Translations under genes and position numbers: made by a program
Source of the DNA: Bacteroides sp.
GTDB taxonomy: Bacteria > Bacteroidota > Bacteroidia > Bacteroidales > Bacteroidaceae
Assembly: GCF_029057325.1 (NCBI RefSeq)
Contig: NZ_JAICZW010000135.1
Location: 1-45,203 of the forward strand
Direction of reading: 5' to 3'
DNA: 45,203 bases
Shown: piece after piece, positions 16,652 through 25,257 of the stretch
Layout: each line of letters begins with the position of its first letter
How positions within the stretch are numbered: position 1 is the stretch's first letter
Notes under the pieces: generated by a model
The model's database searches: none
The model's input: only the letters and a program-made list of their open reading frames with translations
What the model was told of the DNA's origin: nothing

Positions 16652-16705
16652 AAAAAAAAGTTCCGCCCTGGTACGCTGTTCAATGGGAAGCGTGGCGGAT
16701 TCTAG
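16652..16705 (-). ncRNA. Putative abiF-type small RNA upstream of the Abi_2 remnant
   Basis: A short transcription unit is visible on the minus strand: a -7 element (TATTTTTG, 16711-16718), then about 54 nt that fold as an outer stem TCCGCC/GGCGGA (16699-16694 with 16667-16662) and an inner stem ACGCT/AGCGT (16693-16689 with 16677-16673, 11-nt loop), then a run of eight T (16659-16652). It ends 11 nt before the Abi_2 start codon. The published abiF RNA motif has just this setting (small RNA ending in a terminator, upstream of Abi_2-domain genes). I could not compare it with the motif's consensus, so the family assignment is an inference; the structure itself is seen directly. Confidence 0.6.
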
Positions 16706-16710
16706 CACTG

Positions 16711-16718
16711 CAAAAATA
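16711..16718 (-). promoter_or_regulatory. -7 element for the small RNA
   Basis: TATTTTTG on the minus strand, matching TAnnTTTG; the hairpin of the small RNA begins 11 nt downstream. No clear -33 element. Confidence 0.5.
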
Positions 16719-16732
16719 CAACTTTCTTTTAA

Positions 16733-16906
16733 GATTTCCAAAATCTTTGGACAAATAAATTTGATAATGATAGTTTTAACCTCTTTTGTAGCATAGAGAA
16801 CAAAAAATTGTCAGTTTCGTATAATCCGTGTCTGGACGAAAATATAGCAGAAGTTCGCAAATGGTGTAGGGAAGAGAGTCTGGGAGAAAAATCATCCACT
16901 TTGTGA
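16733..16906 (+). other. Unidentified open stretch without start codon
   Basis: 57 codons are open between stops, with protein-like composition (SIENKKLSVSYNP, ENIAEVRKWCREES), but there is no start codon and I do not recognise the sequence. It could be another gene remnant of the same decayed patch or chance. From 16907 to 17120 I see nothing definable apart from AT-rich DNA upstream of the SusC promoter. Confidence 0.2.
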
Positions 16907-17120
16907 CTGGAAGCATGATTTGAAAGAAGGAATGATATAAGGTGGTGATTATCAGTAATAAAAAGGAGTGGTATGTACTTTTTTAACACCTGTTCATTGG
17001 ACGATTTTTCCTCTTTTTACACTTGAATGCACCTTAAAGGATAAATGTTAAATATTCGATTCTGTAGTCATTTTCCCTTTAATGGGACAAATGCGGTCCG
17101 TCAGTAATGATACGTTGTTA

Positions 17121-17128
17121 TACTTTTG
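17121..17128 (+). promoter_or_regulatory. Possible -7 element for the SusC operon
   Basis: TACTTTTG fits TAnnTTTG, 34 bp before the ATG at 17163. No TTTG stands at the -33 position, as expected of a PUL promoter that depends on its hybrid two-component activator. Confidence 0.5.
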
Positions 17129-17162
17129 TCACAGCAAAAAAACCTTAAAAAAGTAGTAAGCT

Positions 17163-20100
17163 ATGTATCAACAAAAAAAAGAAAAACGTATGCTTCATGC
17201 CAAGTTATCTAAACTTTTAGTTGGAGGAGCCATCTTGTTGGCTACCGGTCCGACGTATGCAGCCGGAAACAATTATTCCGATGCCGTAAATTCCTCACTC
17301 ATCGTACAGCAACAGGGACGTACCATTACGGGTACCGTGGTAGATGACAAAGGAGAGACTATTATTGGTGCCAATGTGATGGTGAAAGGAACGACGAACG
17401 GTTCTATAACCAACATCGATGGCCAATTTACCCTGAATAATGTGCCCCAAGGTGCAACGCTTATTATTAGTTTTGTAGGCTATAAGGAACAAAGTGTAAA
17501 GGTTGGTACGCAAAGCAACCTCCACATTACGCTAAAAGAAGACAGCGAACTGATTGACGAAGTGGTAGTCGTAGGTTATGCCTCACAGAAGAAGGTGAAC
17601 CTTTCCGGTTCTGTATCTTCCGTCAATATGGCTGACATTGCCGAAAAGCGTCCCGTTACGAACCTTTCTTCCGGTCTGGCAGGTATGGCTGCCGGTGTTT
17701 CGGTTACTTCAAGCAGCAATGTGCCGGGCAATGACAATGCTTCCATTTTGGTGCGTGGACAAGGCTCGCTGAACAACTCAGCTCCGCTTATCATTATCGA
17801 TGGTGTGGAAAGTAATATCAACACCGTGTCTCCGCAGGATGTGGAGAGCATGACCGTGCTGAAAGATGCCGCTTCGGCTTCTATCTACGGTAGCCGTGCT
17901 GCCAACGGCGTTATCTTGATTACCACCAAGAAGGGTAAGCAAGGAAAGATTTCAGTAGATTATACAGGTTATGTCTCTTTGGAGTCTATCGGAAAAACAG
18001 TGGAGCCTGTCACCAACTATGCCGACTTTATGGAATTGAAGAACGAAGCCCGCTACAACTCCGGACAGGGTGAATATGCACAATATTCAAAGGAGACCAT
18101 TGACGCATGGCGCAACGACAACGGAAAAAATCCGTTGCTCTACCCTAATTCTAACTGGGTGGACGAAATTTTCCAGACCGCTGTGGCAACCAACCACAAC
18201 CTTTCGTTGAGTGGCGGTACGGATAAACTCTCGTTCTTCACCTCCTTCGGTTATCTCAACAATCCGGGAATCATTGACAAATCCGGTTACGAAAAATATA
18301 GTTTCCGTTCCAATGTGGAAGCAAAGGTAGCCCCCTGGTTGACTTTAGGTGCCAAGTTGAACGGTTATCTCTCTAACAACGGTATCGCATCCGATAACAT
18401 GAGCAACATCTTTACGTATGGTTACGGAAGTGTGCCGGGTATTGTATTCCGTCATCCCGACGGACGATTTGGAGGTGCGCAAGCTCCGGGAGAAGACATT
18501 CAGGCCAACAGCCCGTTATATTATATTTACAATAAAATCGGAAACAAAGAGGTGCGCAACTTCCGTAGTGCATTCAACGGAACGCTGACTCCTCTTAAGG
18601 GATTGACTATCCAAGGCTCTTATTCTTACGAATTTACGGATAAAGCCAATTCGTACAGAACAAATCCGATTGATGTTTGGAACTTTGTTACCGAGACAAT
18701 CGTAAGAGCTGATGCCAACCGACAATCCATCTCCAATTACAACCGCAAGGAAGAGCGTATGTTTATGGACGGTGTCATCCGCTACGAAAACAAGTTCTTC
18801 AACAAACATCTTGACTTGAATGCCATGGTGGGTGCCAGTCAGGAGATGTTCCGCGACCGCAAAATCAATGCCAGCAAATATGATCCGGTGGATGGAAACG
18901 TGGATGTGATTGACGGTGCCACCGGAGATGCGCTTGCTTCAGGCGGACATACCGAATGGGCCATGCGTTCCTTCTTCGGTCGTGTTAATCTGGGATGGGA
19001 CAACAAATACTTGCTGGAAGTTAACTTGCGTTCTGACGGCTCCTCACGCTTCCTGAAAGGTAATCGTTGGGGGTACTTCCCCTCTTTATCTGCCGCTTGG
19101 CGTATCGACCAAGAGAAATTCATGGAAAGAACCCATAGTTGGCTGGATGCCTTGAAACTGCGTGCGTCCTACGGTGAACTGGGTAACAACTATCTGGGTG
19201 ATGATGGTTACACAGCCAATTATATGGCCATCTCTTCCTACAGCGACGTACAATATCCTTTTGGAAATGTAGCCCAAAACGGTATGACTTTGACTTCCAT
19301 CGCTAATGGTGCCCTGACTTGGGAAAGCACAGCCGTTACCAACTTCGCCGTTGACTTCACCACATTGAACAACCGCCTGTCCGGTACCGTGGAATACTTC
19401 ATCAAGAACACCAAAGACATCTTGATAAGCTTGCCTGCTCCGCTGGTACACGGTAATGCCAGCATCCCCCGCCAAAATAGTGCCAAAGTACGCAATAAAG
19501 GTTTTGAATTGACTTTGAACTGGGCAGACCATATCAATGACTTTCACTACAGCATCGGTACTAACTTTACTTTTGTGGAAAACAAGGTGACGAAGTTCAA
19601 AGGCAATGAGCCAAGTATCAATGGAAGCCTTATCATTAAGGAGGGGCTCCCCATCAATACAGAATATGTATTGCTGGTAGACCGCATTATTGAGACACAA
19701 GAGGACTTGGACTTGGTAGAAGAGTTGTCAAAAAAATACATAGAATACATAGACGATAAAGGGGATACCAAACGCAAGTATTACTTTGACGAATACAAAA
19801 AGCCTCAATTGGGTGATGTGCTCTACAAGAATACCAACGGCGACAATCTCTTGAATGACGATGACCGCGTGGCCAGAGGACATGGCAACAAACCGCGTTT
19901 GTATTACGGCATCAACTTAGGTTGCGAATATAAAGGCTTTGATTTCTCCATGCTGATGTCTGGTACAGGTAGCTACAAAATTCAATATCAGTCCATGCAT
20001 ACTACTAACATCCCTGCCAGCGGCTACCAAATCGGGAAGGAAGTGGCAGAAGGACGCTGGTATGAGGGACGTACCACGCCTGCCAAATATCCCCGGCTCT

Positions 20101-20360
20101 TGACCAATGACGGACGTAATACCCGAAGCAGTGATATGTGGGAAACTGACAAGGCCTATCTGAAAATAAAGAATATCCAATTGGGATATACGTTGCCCAA
20201 GAAGTGGATGGACGCTGCTTCGCTTAGTCGTGTACGCCTGTTCTGCAGTTTAGAGAACTTCTTTACCTTCAGCAACTATGTAGGTATGGACCCCGAAACA
20301 AGCGGTTTGACTTATCCTGCCATCCGCCAGGCTTCCTTCGGTCTTAACGTTTCATTCTAA
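17163..20360 (+). CDS. SusC-like TonB-dependent outer-membrane transporter
   Basis: 1065 aa. Imports oligosaccharides across the outer membrane with its SusD partner, powered by TonB. Domains in order: signal peptide (about 1-37), carboxypeptidase-regulatory-like domain (about 55-125, TGTVVDDKGETIIGANVMV), TonB-box region DEVVVVGYASQKK near residue 132, plug domain with the SusC-specific KDAASASIYGSRAANG block, then a beta-barrel ending in an aromatic residue (FGLNVSF), normal for an outer-membrane barrel. No FecR/anti-sigma interaction extension is present, in agreement with control by the hybrid two-component system at 25489. The SusD gene follows after 18 bp. Confidence 0.97.
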   Translation: MYQQKKEKRMLHAKLSKLLVGGAILLATGPTYAAGNNYSDAVNSSLIVQQQGRTITGTVVDDKGETIIGANVMVKGTTNGSITNIDGQFTLNNVPQGATLIISFVGYKEQSVKVGTQSNLHITLKEDSELIDEVVVVGYASQKKVNLSGSVSSVNMADIAEKRPVTNLSSGLAGMAAGVSVTSSSNVPGNDNASILVRGQGSLNNSAPLIIIDGVESNINTVSPQDVESMTVLKDAASASIYGSRAANGVILITTKKGKQGKISVDYTGYVSLESIGKTVEPVTNYADFMELKNEARYNSGQGEYAQYSKETIDAWRNDNGKNPLLYPNSNWVDEIFQTAVATNHNLSLSGGTDKLSFFTSFGYLNNPGIIDKSGYEKYSFRSNVEAKVAPWLTLGAKLNGYLSNNGIASDNMSNIFTYGYGSVPGIVFRHPDGRFGGAQAPGEDIQANSPLYYIYNKIGNKEVRNFRSAFNGTLTPLKGLTIQGSYSYEFTDKANSYRTNPIDVWNFVTETIVRADANRQSISNYNRKEERMFMDGVIRYENKFFNKHLDLNAMVGASQEMFRDRKINASKYDPVDGNVDVIDGATGDALASGGHTEWAMRSFFGRVNLGWDNKYLLEVNLRSDGSSRFLKGNRWGYFPSLSAAWRIDQEKFMERTHSWLDALKLRASYGELGNNYLGDDGYTANYMAISSYSDVQYPFGNVAQNGMTLTSIANGALTWESTAVTNFAVDFTTLNNRLSGTVEYFIKNTKDILISLPAPLVHGNASIPRQNSAKVRNKGFELTLNWADHINDFHYSIGTNFTFVENKVTKFKGNEPSINGSLIIKEGLPINTEYVLLVDRIIETQEDLDLVEELSKKYIEYIDDKGDTKRKYYFDEYKKPQLGDVLYKNTNGDNLLNDDDRVARGHGNKPRLYYGINLGCEYKGFDFSMLMSGTGSYKIQYQSMHTTNIPASGYQIGKEVAEGRWYEGRTTPAKYPRLLTNDGRNTRSSDMWETDKAYLKIKNIQLGYTLPKKWMDAASLSRVRLFCSLENFFTFSNYVGMDPETSGLTYPAIRQASFGLNVSF

Positions 20361-20378
20361 AAAAACCAAAATAACATT

Positions 20379-22097
20379 ATGAAAAAATATATCTTACTTT
20401 TGGTGGCAGCAGGACTGATGAGCAGCTGCTACGATTTGGACCAACATCCGCATGACAAAATACACTCCGGAACATTCTGGAAAACGGAAACACACGCTTA
20501 TCAGGGCATGGTAGCCATGTATGAGACTTTACGGAATGAAAATGTATTCGGAGCCTACTACAATCTGGATGCTTTGGGGGAAATAGCCATGGACATCAAC
20601 AACTGGCAGATGCCTACTCTTATAGACGGTCGCTACACGGCACGTACCGGATTTATCCAAAGCAAATGGCAAAGCGCCTACAACGGCATTTTCCGCGCCA
20701 ATCTGTTGTTGCAGAACATTGACGGAGTAGATACAAGTGACGAACAAAAAGCACTTTACAAGGCAGAGGCCAAATTCATGCGTGCCCTCTACTATTTCCA
20801 TTTGCTGGATTTTTATGGTGGTGTGCCCCTCTATGATGAAACTACCATTGTGGACCAGGAATTCATGAACATGAAGAAGCCTCGTTCCACTGCAGAAGAA
20901 ACCAAAAAGTTCATTTTGGACGATTTGGACGAAGCGGTACGTGTACTGCCCGTGAAATGGGAAAGCAGTCAGTATGGCCGCGCTACACGCGGTGCGGCTG
21001 TAGCCTTGCGAGGCAAAGTAAAACTTTATACAAAGGACTATAGTGGCGCGAAAGACGATTTTGAGGAAATCGTGAAAGACCCCGAAAAGCGTGGATACGG
21101 CTATCGTTTGAATGACAGCTATCCCGACCTTTTCACATTGGAAGCCGACCAATCAGCCGAAATGATTTTCAGCATTCAGTGTGTGAACGGAGCCAACAAC
21201 AATTATGGTCTGCCCTATTGCCTTCGTCTGGGTACCCGTGCCGCTTTCGGCGGTTGTTGGAACAACAATATGCCGACCGACATCCTTGCCGATATGTATG
21301 AGTACAAAGACGGACGTCCCTTCAGCTGGGACGAGATTTATCCCGGATTCTCTGCTGACAGAGCTTTGCAGAAGAGCATTTTCCAGGCCCAATTAAGTGC
21401 CGATAAGAAAAGCGTTGCCGAATATCCTGTTGACAAGGACAAAATACGTGCCATCTATGAAAGCCGTGACCCGCGTCTGGAACAGACGCTGATTACTCCG
21501 TATGCACATTTCTTAGGTTGCAACGGACGTACCCCCAAAGAGATGGAATATGTATTGGCAGTAGGTGTGAACGAAGCCAACGGGTTCCTGCGCGACAACT
21601 TGGGTCATTGCAACTACTACTGGCGTAAGTTTGTGCCCGAAGGCGATATGAACGGCATATTGGAAGACCGTTCCTACTCACCGGTGGATTTCCCGTTGAT
21701 TCGTTATGCCGATGTGTTGTTGATGCTTGCCGAGTGCTACAACGAAGCCAGCCGGCAAGACGATGCCATCGCCCTGATTAACCAAGTGCGTCAACGTCCG
21801 TCCACCAATATGCCTGCCCTGAACAGCGGTGCCGCTTGGCTGGAAGCACATAGCAAGGAAGAAGTGTTTGAACGCATCATGCACGAGAGAGCCGTAGAGC
21901 TGGCATGCGAAGGCCACCGCTTCAGCGACCTCAGACGTTGGGGACTTGCCGAAGAGAAACTGAACTTTGAATATGATGATATTTTGGGTACATTTAGATA
22001 CAAGCGCATTTTTAAAGAGCGTGACAATCTCTTCCCCGTTCCGGCTGTTGAGTTTGAACGTAATGCGAATTTGGGCAACCAAAACCCCGGTTGGTAA
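20379..22097 (+). CDS. SusD-like glycan-binding lipoprotein
   Basis: 572 aa. Starts with a lipoprotein signal peptide with the acylated cysteine at Cys17 (LMSSC), followed by the TPR-rich SusD fold; the C-terminal RagB/SusD part has VELACEGHRFSDLRRWG and ends GNQNPGW, both typical. It forms the lid of the SusC transporter at the cell surface and binds the glycan. It sits 18 bp downstream of SusC and 103 bp upstream of GH88, where a hairpin lies. Confidence 0.96.
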   Translation: MKKYILLLVAAGLMSSCYDLDQHPHDKIHSGTFWKTETHAYQGMVAMYETLRNENVFGAYYNLDALGEIAMDINNWQMPTLIDGRYTARTGFIQSKWQSAYNGIFRANLLLQNIDGVDTSDEQKALYKAEAKFMRALYYFHLLDFYGGVPLYDETTIVDQEFMNMKKPRSTAEETKKFILDDLDEAVRVLPVKWESSQYGRATRGAAVALRGKVKLYTKDYSGAKDDFEEIVKDPEKRGYGYRLNDSYPDLFTLEADQSAEMIFSIQCVNGANNNYGLPYCLRLGTRAAFGGCWNNNMPTDILADMYEYKDGRPFSWDEIYPGFSADRALQKSIFQAQLSADKKSVAEYPVDKDKIRAIYESRDPRLEQTLITPYAHFLGCNGRTPKEMEYVLAVGVNEANGFLRDNLGHCNYYWRKFVPEGDMNGILEDRSYSPVDFPLIRYADVLLMLAECYNEASRQDDAIALINQVRQRPSTNMPALNSGAAWLEAHSKEEVFERIMHERAVELACEGHRFSDLRRWGLAEEKLNFEYDDILGTFRYKRIFKERDNLFPVPAVEFERNANLGNQNPGW

Positions 22098-22133
22098 CCA
22101 TTGCATATTAAGGTAAAAAGAGTGATAACAATT

Positions 22134-22175
22134 ATTCCCCATATCGGATGAATAAATAAATTTGGTATGGGGAAT
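22134..22175 (+). promoter_or_regulatory. Hairpin in the SusD-GH88 gap
   Basis: ATTCCCCATA (22134-22143) pairs perfectly with TATGGGGAAT (22166-22175), with a 22-nt loop; an AT-rich tail (TATTATTTAAT) follows. It could be a partial terminator or RNA-stability element that makes SusC/SusD transcripts more abundant than the enzyme genes. A TAAATTTG at 22157-22164 inside the loop also fits a -7 element. Confidence 0.5.
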
Positions 22176-22200
22176 TATTATTTAATACAGAAATATTGAA

Positions 22201-23481
22201 ATGAAAATGATGAAGCACAAATTAATGATTGCCACTCTCTCGTGTGCTTTGTGTCTGCCGGCTTTCGGACAGAGCAAAGAAGAAGAAAAGACATTTATCA
22301 AAGAGAACATGGAATTTGCCGTCAACCAGTACCACCTGATGCTCCAGACTCCTCCACAAGGAAAAGAGGGGAAAGGCGTGATGCCTCACAGCATGCGTAA
22401 GGACGGAACCGTTTCCAAAGGTAGTATCTATTTATGGACATCCGGCTTCTTCCCGGGTTCCCTGTGGTACCTGTCCGACTATACGGGAAACCGTGAAATG
22501 AAGGATGCCGCTTTGGAATATACCCAAAAGATGGAGCCGGTGAAGACCTTCACCGACAACCACGACATCGGCTTCATGATGTATTGCAGCTACGGCAACG
22601 CCAAGCGCTTTGCGCCGAAGGCGGAATATGATGACATCCTGATTGAGTCGGCAAAGTCGTTGTGCACCCGTTTCAGTCCCGTGACCGGTGTCATCAAGTC
22701 CTGGAACTCCTGGCGCTCGTGGAACGACGAGACCCGCTTTGAATATCCCGTCATCATCGACAACATGATGAACCTGGAGCTGCTGTTTGCCGCTTCCCGC
22801 ATTTCAGGCGATGAGTCCTATAAGAACGTAGCCGTGTCTCATGCGCTCAAGACGAGCAAGTACCATATACGCAAGGATGGCAGTTTCTATCACATCGCCA
22901 TGTATGACCCCAAAACCGGCGACTTCATCAAGGGAGAGACTTCGCAAGGCTATTCCGACAACTCGGCCTGGTCCAGGGGACAAGGATGGGCCATTTACGG
23001 CTTCACCGTGGTCTATCGCGAGACCGGCGACAAGCGTTTCCTCGCTACGGCGGAGAAGGCTGCCGATTACTACATCAACCACCCCAATCTGCCTGCCGAC
23101 AAGGTGGCGTGGTGGGACTTCAACGCCCATCAGGAAGGCTTTACGCCGGGCATCCGCTCCAACGCACGCAAGCTGACAGCCAACTACCGTGACGCTTCGG
23201 CCGCAGCATTGGTAGCTTCCGCCCTCTTCGAACTGAGCGGCTACGTGAAGGGCAAGAAGAGTGAACTCTACCTGGAGACAGCCAAGAAGATTCTCCACTC
23301 GTTGGGTGGCGAGAAGTATCGTGCCAAGCTGGGCGAGAACGCCAACTTCATCATCATGCACTGCACCGGCGCCATCCCGCAGAACAGTGAAATCGATGTG
23401 CCTCTGACGTACGCGGACTACTATTTTATTGAAGCATTGCATCGCTACAATAAATTGCTGAATAACGAACCGCTATTCTAA
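22201..23481 (+). CDS. GH88 unsaturated glucuronyl hydrolase
   Basis: 426 aa with a signal peptide (about 1-24), so periplasmic. GH88 enzymes hydrate the double bond of the 4,5-unsaturated uronic acid left at the non-reducing end by polysaccharide lyases, releasing it from the oligosaccharide. The two catalytic aspartates are in HDIGFM (Asp122) and PVIIDNMMN (Asp187), with spacing close to that of characterised GH88 proteins. The (alpha/alpha)6-barrel landmarks GVIKSWNSW, SAWSRGQGWAIYG and LTYADYYFIEAL are present. It is the natural downstream partner of the PL8 and heparinase-type lyases here. GH105 is a related alternative, but the motifs favour GH88. Confidence 0.94.
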   Translation: MKMMKHKLMIATLSCALCLPAFGQSKEEEKTFIKENMEFAVNQYHLMLQTPPQGKEGKGVMPHSMRKDGTVSKGSIYLWTSGFFPGSLWYLSDYTGNREMKDAALEYTQKMEPVKTFTDNHDIGFMMYCSYGNAKRFAPKAEYDDILIESAKSLCTRFSPVTGVIKSWNSWRSWNDETRFEYPVIIDNMMNLELLFAASRISGDESYKNVAVSHALKTSKYHIRKDGSFYHIAMYDPKTGDFIKGETSQGYSDNSAWSRGQGWAIYGFTVVYRETGDKRFLATAEKAADYYINHPNLPADKVAWWDFNAHQEGFTPGIRSNARKLTANYRDASAAALVASALFELSGYVKGKKSELYLETAKKILHSLGGEKYRAKLGENANFIIMHCTGAIPQNSEIDVPLTYADYYFIEALHRYNKLLNNEPLF

Positions 23482-23513
23482 TCTAATCTTATTAAATCTA
23501 ACAGAAATCTCTA

Positions 23514-23564
23514 TATCTTTGCTTCTGCCAGTCCTCGTTTTGCATGAGGGGTGGCGGAAGCAAA
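23514..23564 (+). promoter_or_regulatory. Promoter -7 element overlapping a hairpin before the DUF2264 gene
   Basis: TATCTTTG (23514-23521) is a perfect -7 element. The hairpin TTTGCTTCTGCCA (23518-23530) with TGGCGGAAGCAAA (23552-23564; one G-U pair) starts within it, and CCTC/GAGG can pair inside the loop. No -33 TTTG is seen. A transcript starting here would carry only part of the stem, whereas read-through RNA from GH88 would carry all of it. Confidence 0.5.
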
Positions 23565-23588
23565 GTTAAACAAAGCTAAGAAAGAACC

Positions 23589-24851
23589 ATGAAACGATTC
23601 AATTATCTTATCCTGCTGCTGATTGCAGCCATGCTATTGCCCGCATCTTCCATGCAGGCCAAGAGTAAAAAAGAAAAGTCTGCCAAAGAGCAAGTGACCA
23701 CTGGCGCGCAAGACCGCGAGACTTGGGTGAAACTGCTGTGGAAAATTTCTTACCCTGTCATCCATAACCTTGCCGAGAATACGCTGCGCCAGAACATGCC
23801 GATAGAGTCGCCAAGCGGGAATCCGAAAGGATATGACGAAATCACGCACTTGGAAGCCGTAGGCCGCACACTGGCGGGCGTGGCTCCCTGGCTGGCACTG
23901 CCCGATGACGATACGGAAGAGGGAAAGCTGCGCAAGCAGATGCGCGAAGAGGTGCTGAAAGGGCTGAAGAACGCCGTTGACCCGAACTCACCCGACCGCC
24001 TGAACTTCACCAAGCAGCCGCAGCCCATCGTGGATGCGGCCTATCTGGTACACGCTTTCCTGCGTGCCCCCAAAGCGCTGTGGGAACCGCTGGACGACAC
24101 CACCAAGCAACGCTATATAGAATCACTGAAAGCCCTGCGCAACCGCACGGGCGCCTACAACAACTGGCTCATCTTCACCGGACTGAACGAATCATTCATC
24201 AACTGGGCCGGAGGCGAGTGCGACCCCTTCCGCCTGAAAATAGCCAAGAACAAAATCAGAGAATGGTACGTGGGCGACGGCTGGTATAGCGACGGTCCCA
24301 AATTCAGCATGGACTATTATAACTCCTACGTGCTGAATCCCATGTACGTGGCCATGCTGGAAACCCTGGCCGCCAAGAAGAGAGCCGGCCAGAAGGAAGT
24401 GGACGAAGCCATGAACCGCATGATTCGTCACGCCGAATACTGCGAGCGCATCATCGGCCCTGACGGTACTTATCCTGCCTTCGGTCGTTCGGTCACTTAC
24501 CGTACGGCTGCCTTCCAGTCGCTTGCCGATGTGGCCTTGCGTGAGAAGCTGCCCGCACACGTGACTCCTGCACAAGTGCGTTGCGCCCTGACCGCCGTAC
24601 ACCGCAACATGTACGAGGGCAACCAGAACTTCGACGAGAACGGCTGGTTGGTACTCGGCTTCAACGGACACCAGCCCGAAGCTGCCGACGGCTACACCTC
24701 TACAGGCAGCCTCTACATGGCTACGTTGAGCTTCCTCCCCTTGGGACTTCCGGCAGACAATAAGTTCTGGACCGATGCTCCCGCCGACTGGACTACCAAA
24801 AAGGCCTGGAAGGGAGAAAAATTGCCGAAGGACTACAAGGTAGAGTATTGA
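23589..24851 (+). CDS. DUF2264-family protein, probable glycoside hydrolase
   Basis: 420 aa with a signal peptide (about residues 1-24). An (alpha/alpha)-barrel-like protein of the DUF2264 family: the segment from HLEAVGRTLAGVAPWLALPD, the NNWLIFTGLNESF block, WYVGDGWYSDGPKFSMDYYN, and the GTYPAFGRSVTYR block are hallmarks. From memory, members of this group have been placed in GH154, which includes beta-glucuronidases; that needs checking. The site next to GH88 suggests action on uronic acids, either saturated ends or a product of the lyases. Last gene of the SusC operon and the last before the right inverted repeat. Confidence 0.8.
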   Translation: MKRFNYLILLLIAAMLLPASSMQAKSKKEKSAKEQVTTGAQDRETWVKLLWKISYPVIHNLAENTLRQNMPIESPSGNPKGYDEITHLEAVGRTLAGVAPWLALPDDDTEEGKLRKQMREEVLKGLKNAVDPNSPDRLNFTKQPQPIVDAAYLVHAFLRAPKALWEPLDDTTKQRYIESLKALRNRTGAYNNWLIFTGLNESFINWAGGECDPFRLKIAKNKIREWYVGDGWYSDGPKFSMDYYNSYVLNPMYVAMLETLAAKKRAGQKEVDEAMNRMIRHAEYCERIIGPDGTYPAFGRSVTYRTAAFQSLADVALREKLPAHVTPAQVRCALTAVHRNMYEGNQNFDENGWLVLGFNGHQPEAADGYTSTGSLYMATLSFLPLGLPADNKFWTDAPADWTTKKAWKGEKLPKDYKVEY

Positions 24852-24944
24852 TAGGAGCAGATCGGGGATGTAAACAATTTTTTATTCTCCGGTCGCCGCC
24901 TGCATTTTCTTCTAAAGAAATTGCCTTTCCCTTCCTTTTCCCCT

Positions 24945-25023
24945 GTTCTTCCTGTCTGCGCCTAATCCTACCCCTACCAGGGCCTATTCGGCTTCGGACG
25001 TTCTTCGGACAAACTCCACTCCC
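24945..25023. repeat. Right copy of the 79-bp inverted repeat
   Basis: Reverse complement of 1-79; identical over 24970-25023. It begins 93 bp after the DUF2264 stop codon. Confidence 0.85.
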
Positions 25024-25056
25024 TAGGACCGAAGAATGTCCGAAGAACGTCCGAAG
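24992..25056. repeat. 19-bp perfect inverted repeat overlapping the right repeat copy
   Basis: CTTCGGACGTTCTTCGGAC (24992-25010) and its exact complement (25038-25056), separated by 27 nt. The arms share the CTTCGGAC/GTCCGAAG octamer twice each, and the ACCGAAGAA theme recurs to about 25070. It could act as a terminator-like or RNA-stabilising hairpin after DUF2264, but no T-run follows. From 25071 to 25181 I see nothing. Confidence 0.7.
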
Positions 25057-25181
25057 AAACACCGAAGAAACTATGGAGCAGGCAAGGGCCGGATAAGAGG
25101 CGGGCGGGAAGAGCCGTGGCAGACGGAATTTTCGGGAAGGAGATATCGCATGTAAATAATTGTGATTTTTGATATGTTCTT

Positions 25182-25257
25182 TTCAGGCACGGATTACACG
25201 AATTTCACGGTTTTCTGATTTATCTTATCCGTGAAATCTGTGTAATCCGTGCCTGAA
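25182..25257. repeat. Long inverted repeat of the GGCACGGATT family
   Basis: 29-nt arms (25182-25210 and 25229-25257) with two mismatches and an 18-nt loop. Both arms begin or end with the AGGCACGGATTACAC theme. A shorter relative is at 33313-33374, so this is likely a dispersed intergenic element. From 25258 to 25488 there is AT-balanced DNA with no promoter I can define. Confidence 0.8.

Noticed and set aside
16729..16989. 86-codon minus-strand frame beside the small RNA
   Set aside because: No domain, no plausible ribosome binding site, and composition unlike a protein gene.
14488..17162. Complete insertion sequence or integrated element
   Set aside because: No transposase or integrase coding segment and no target-site duplication could be found; only gene fragments and repeats remain.
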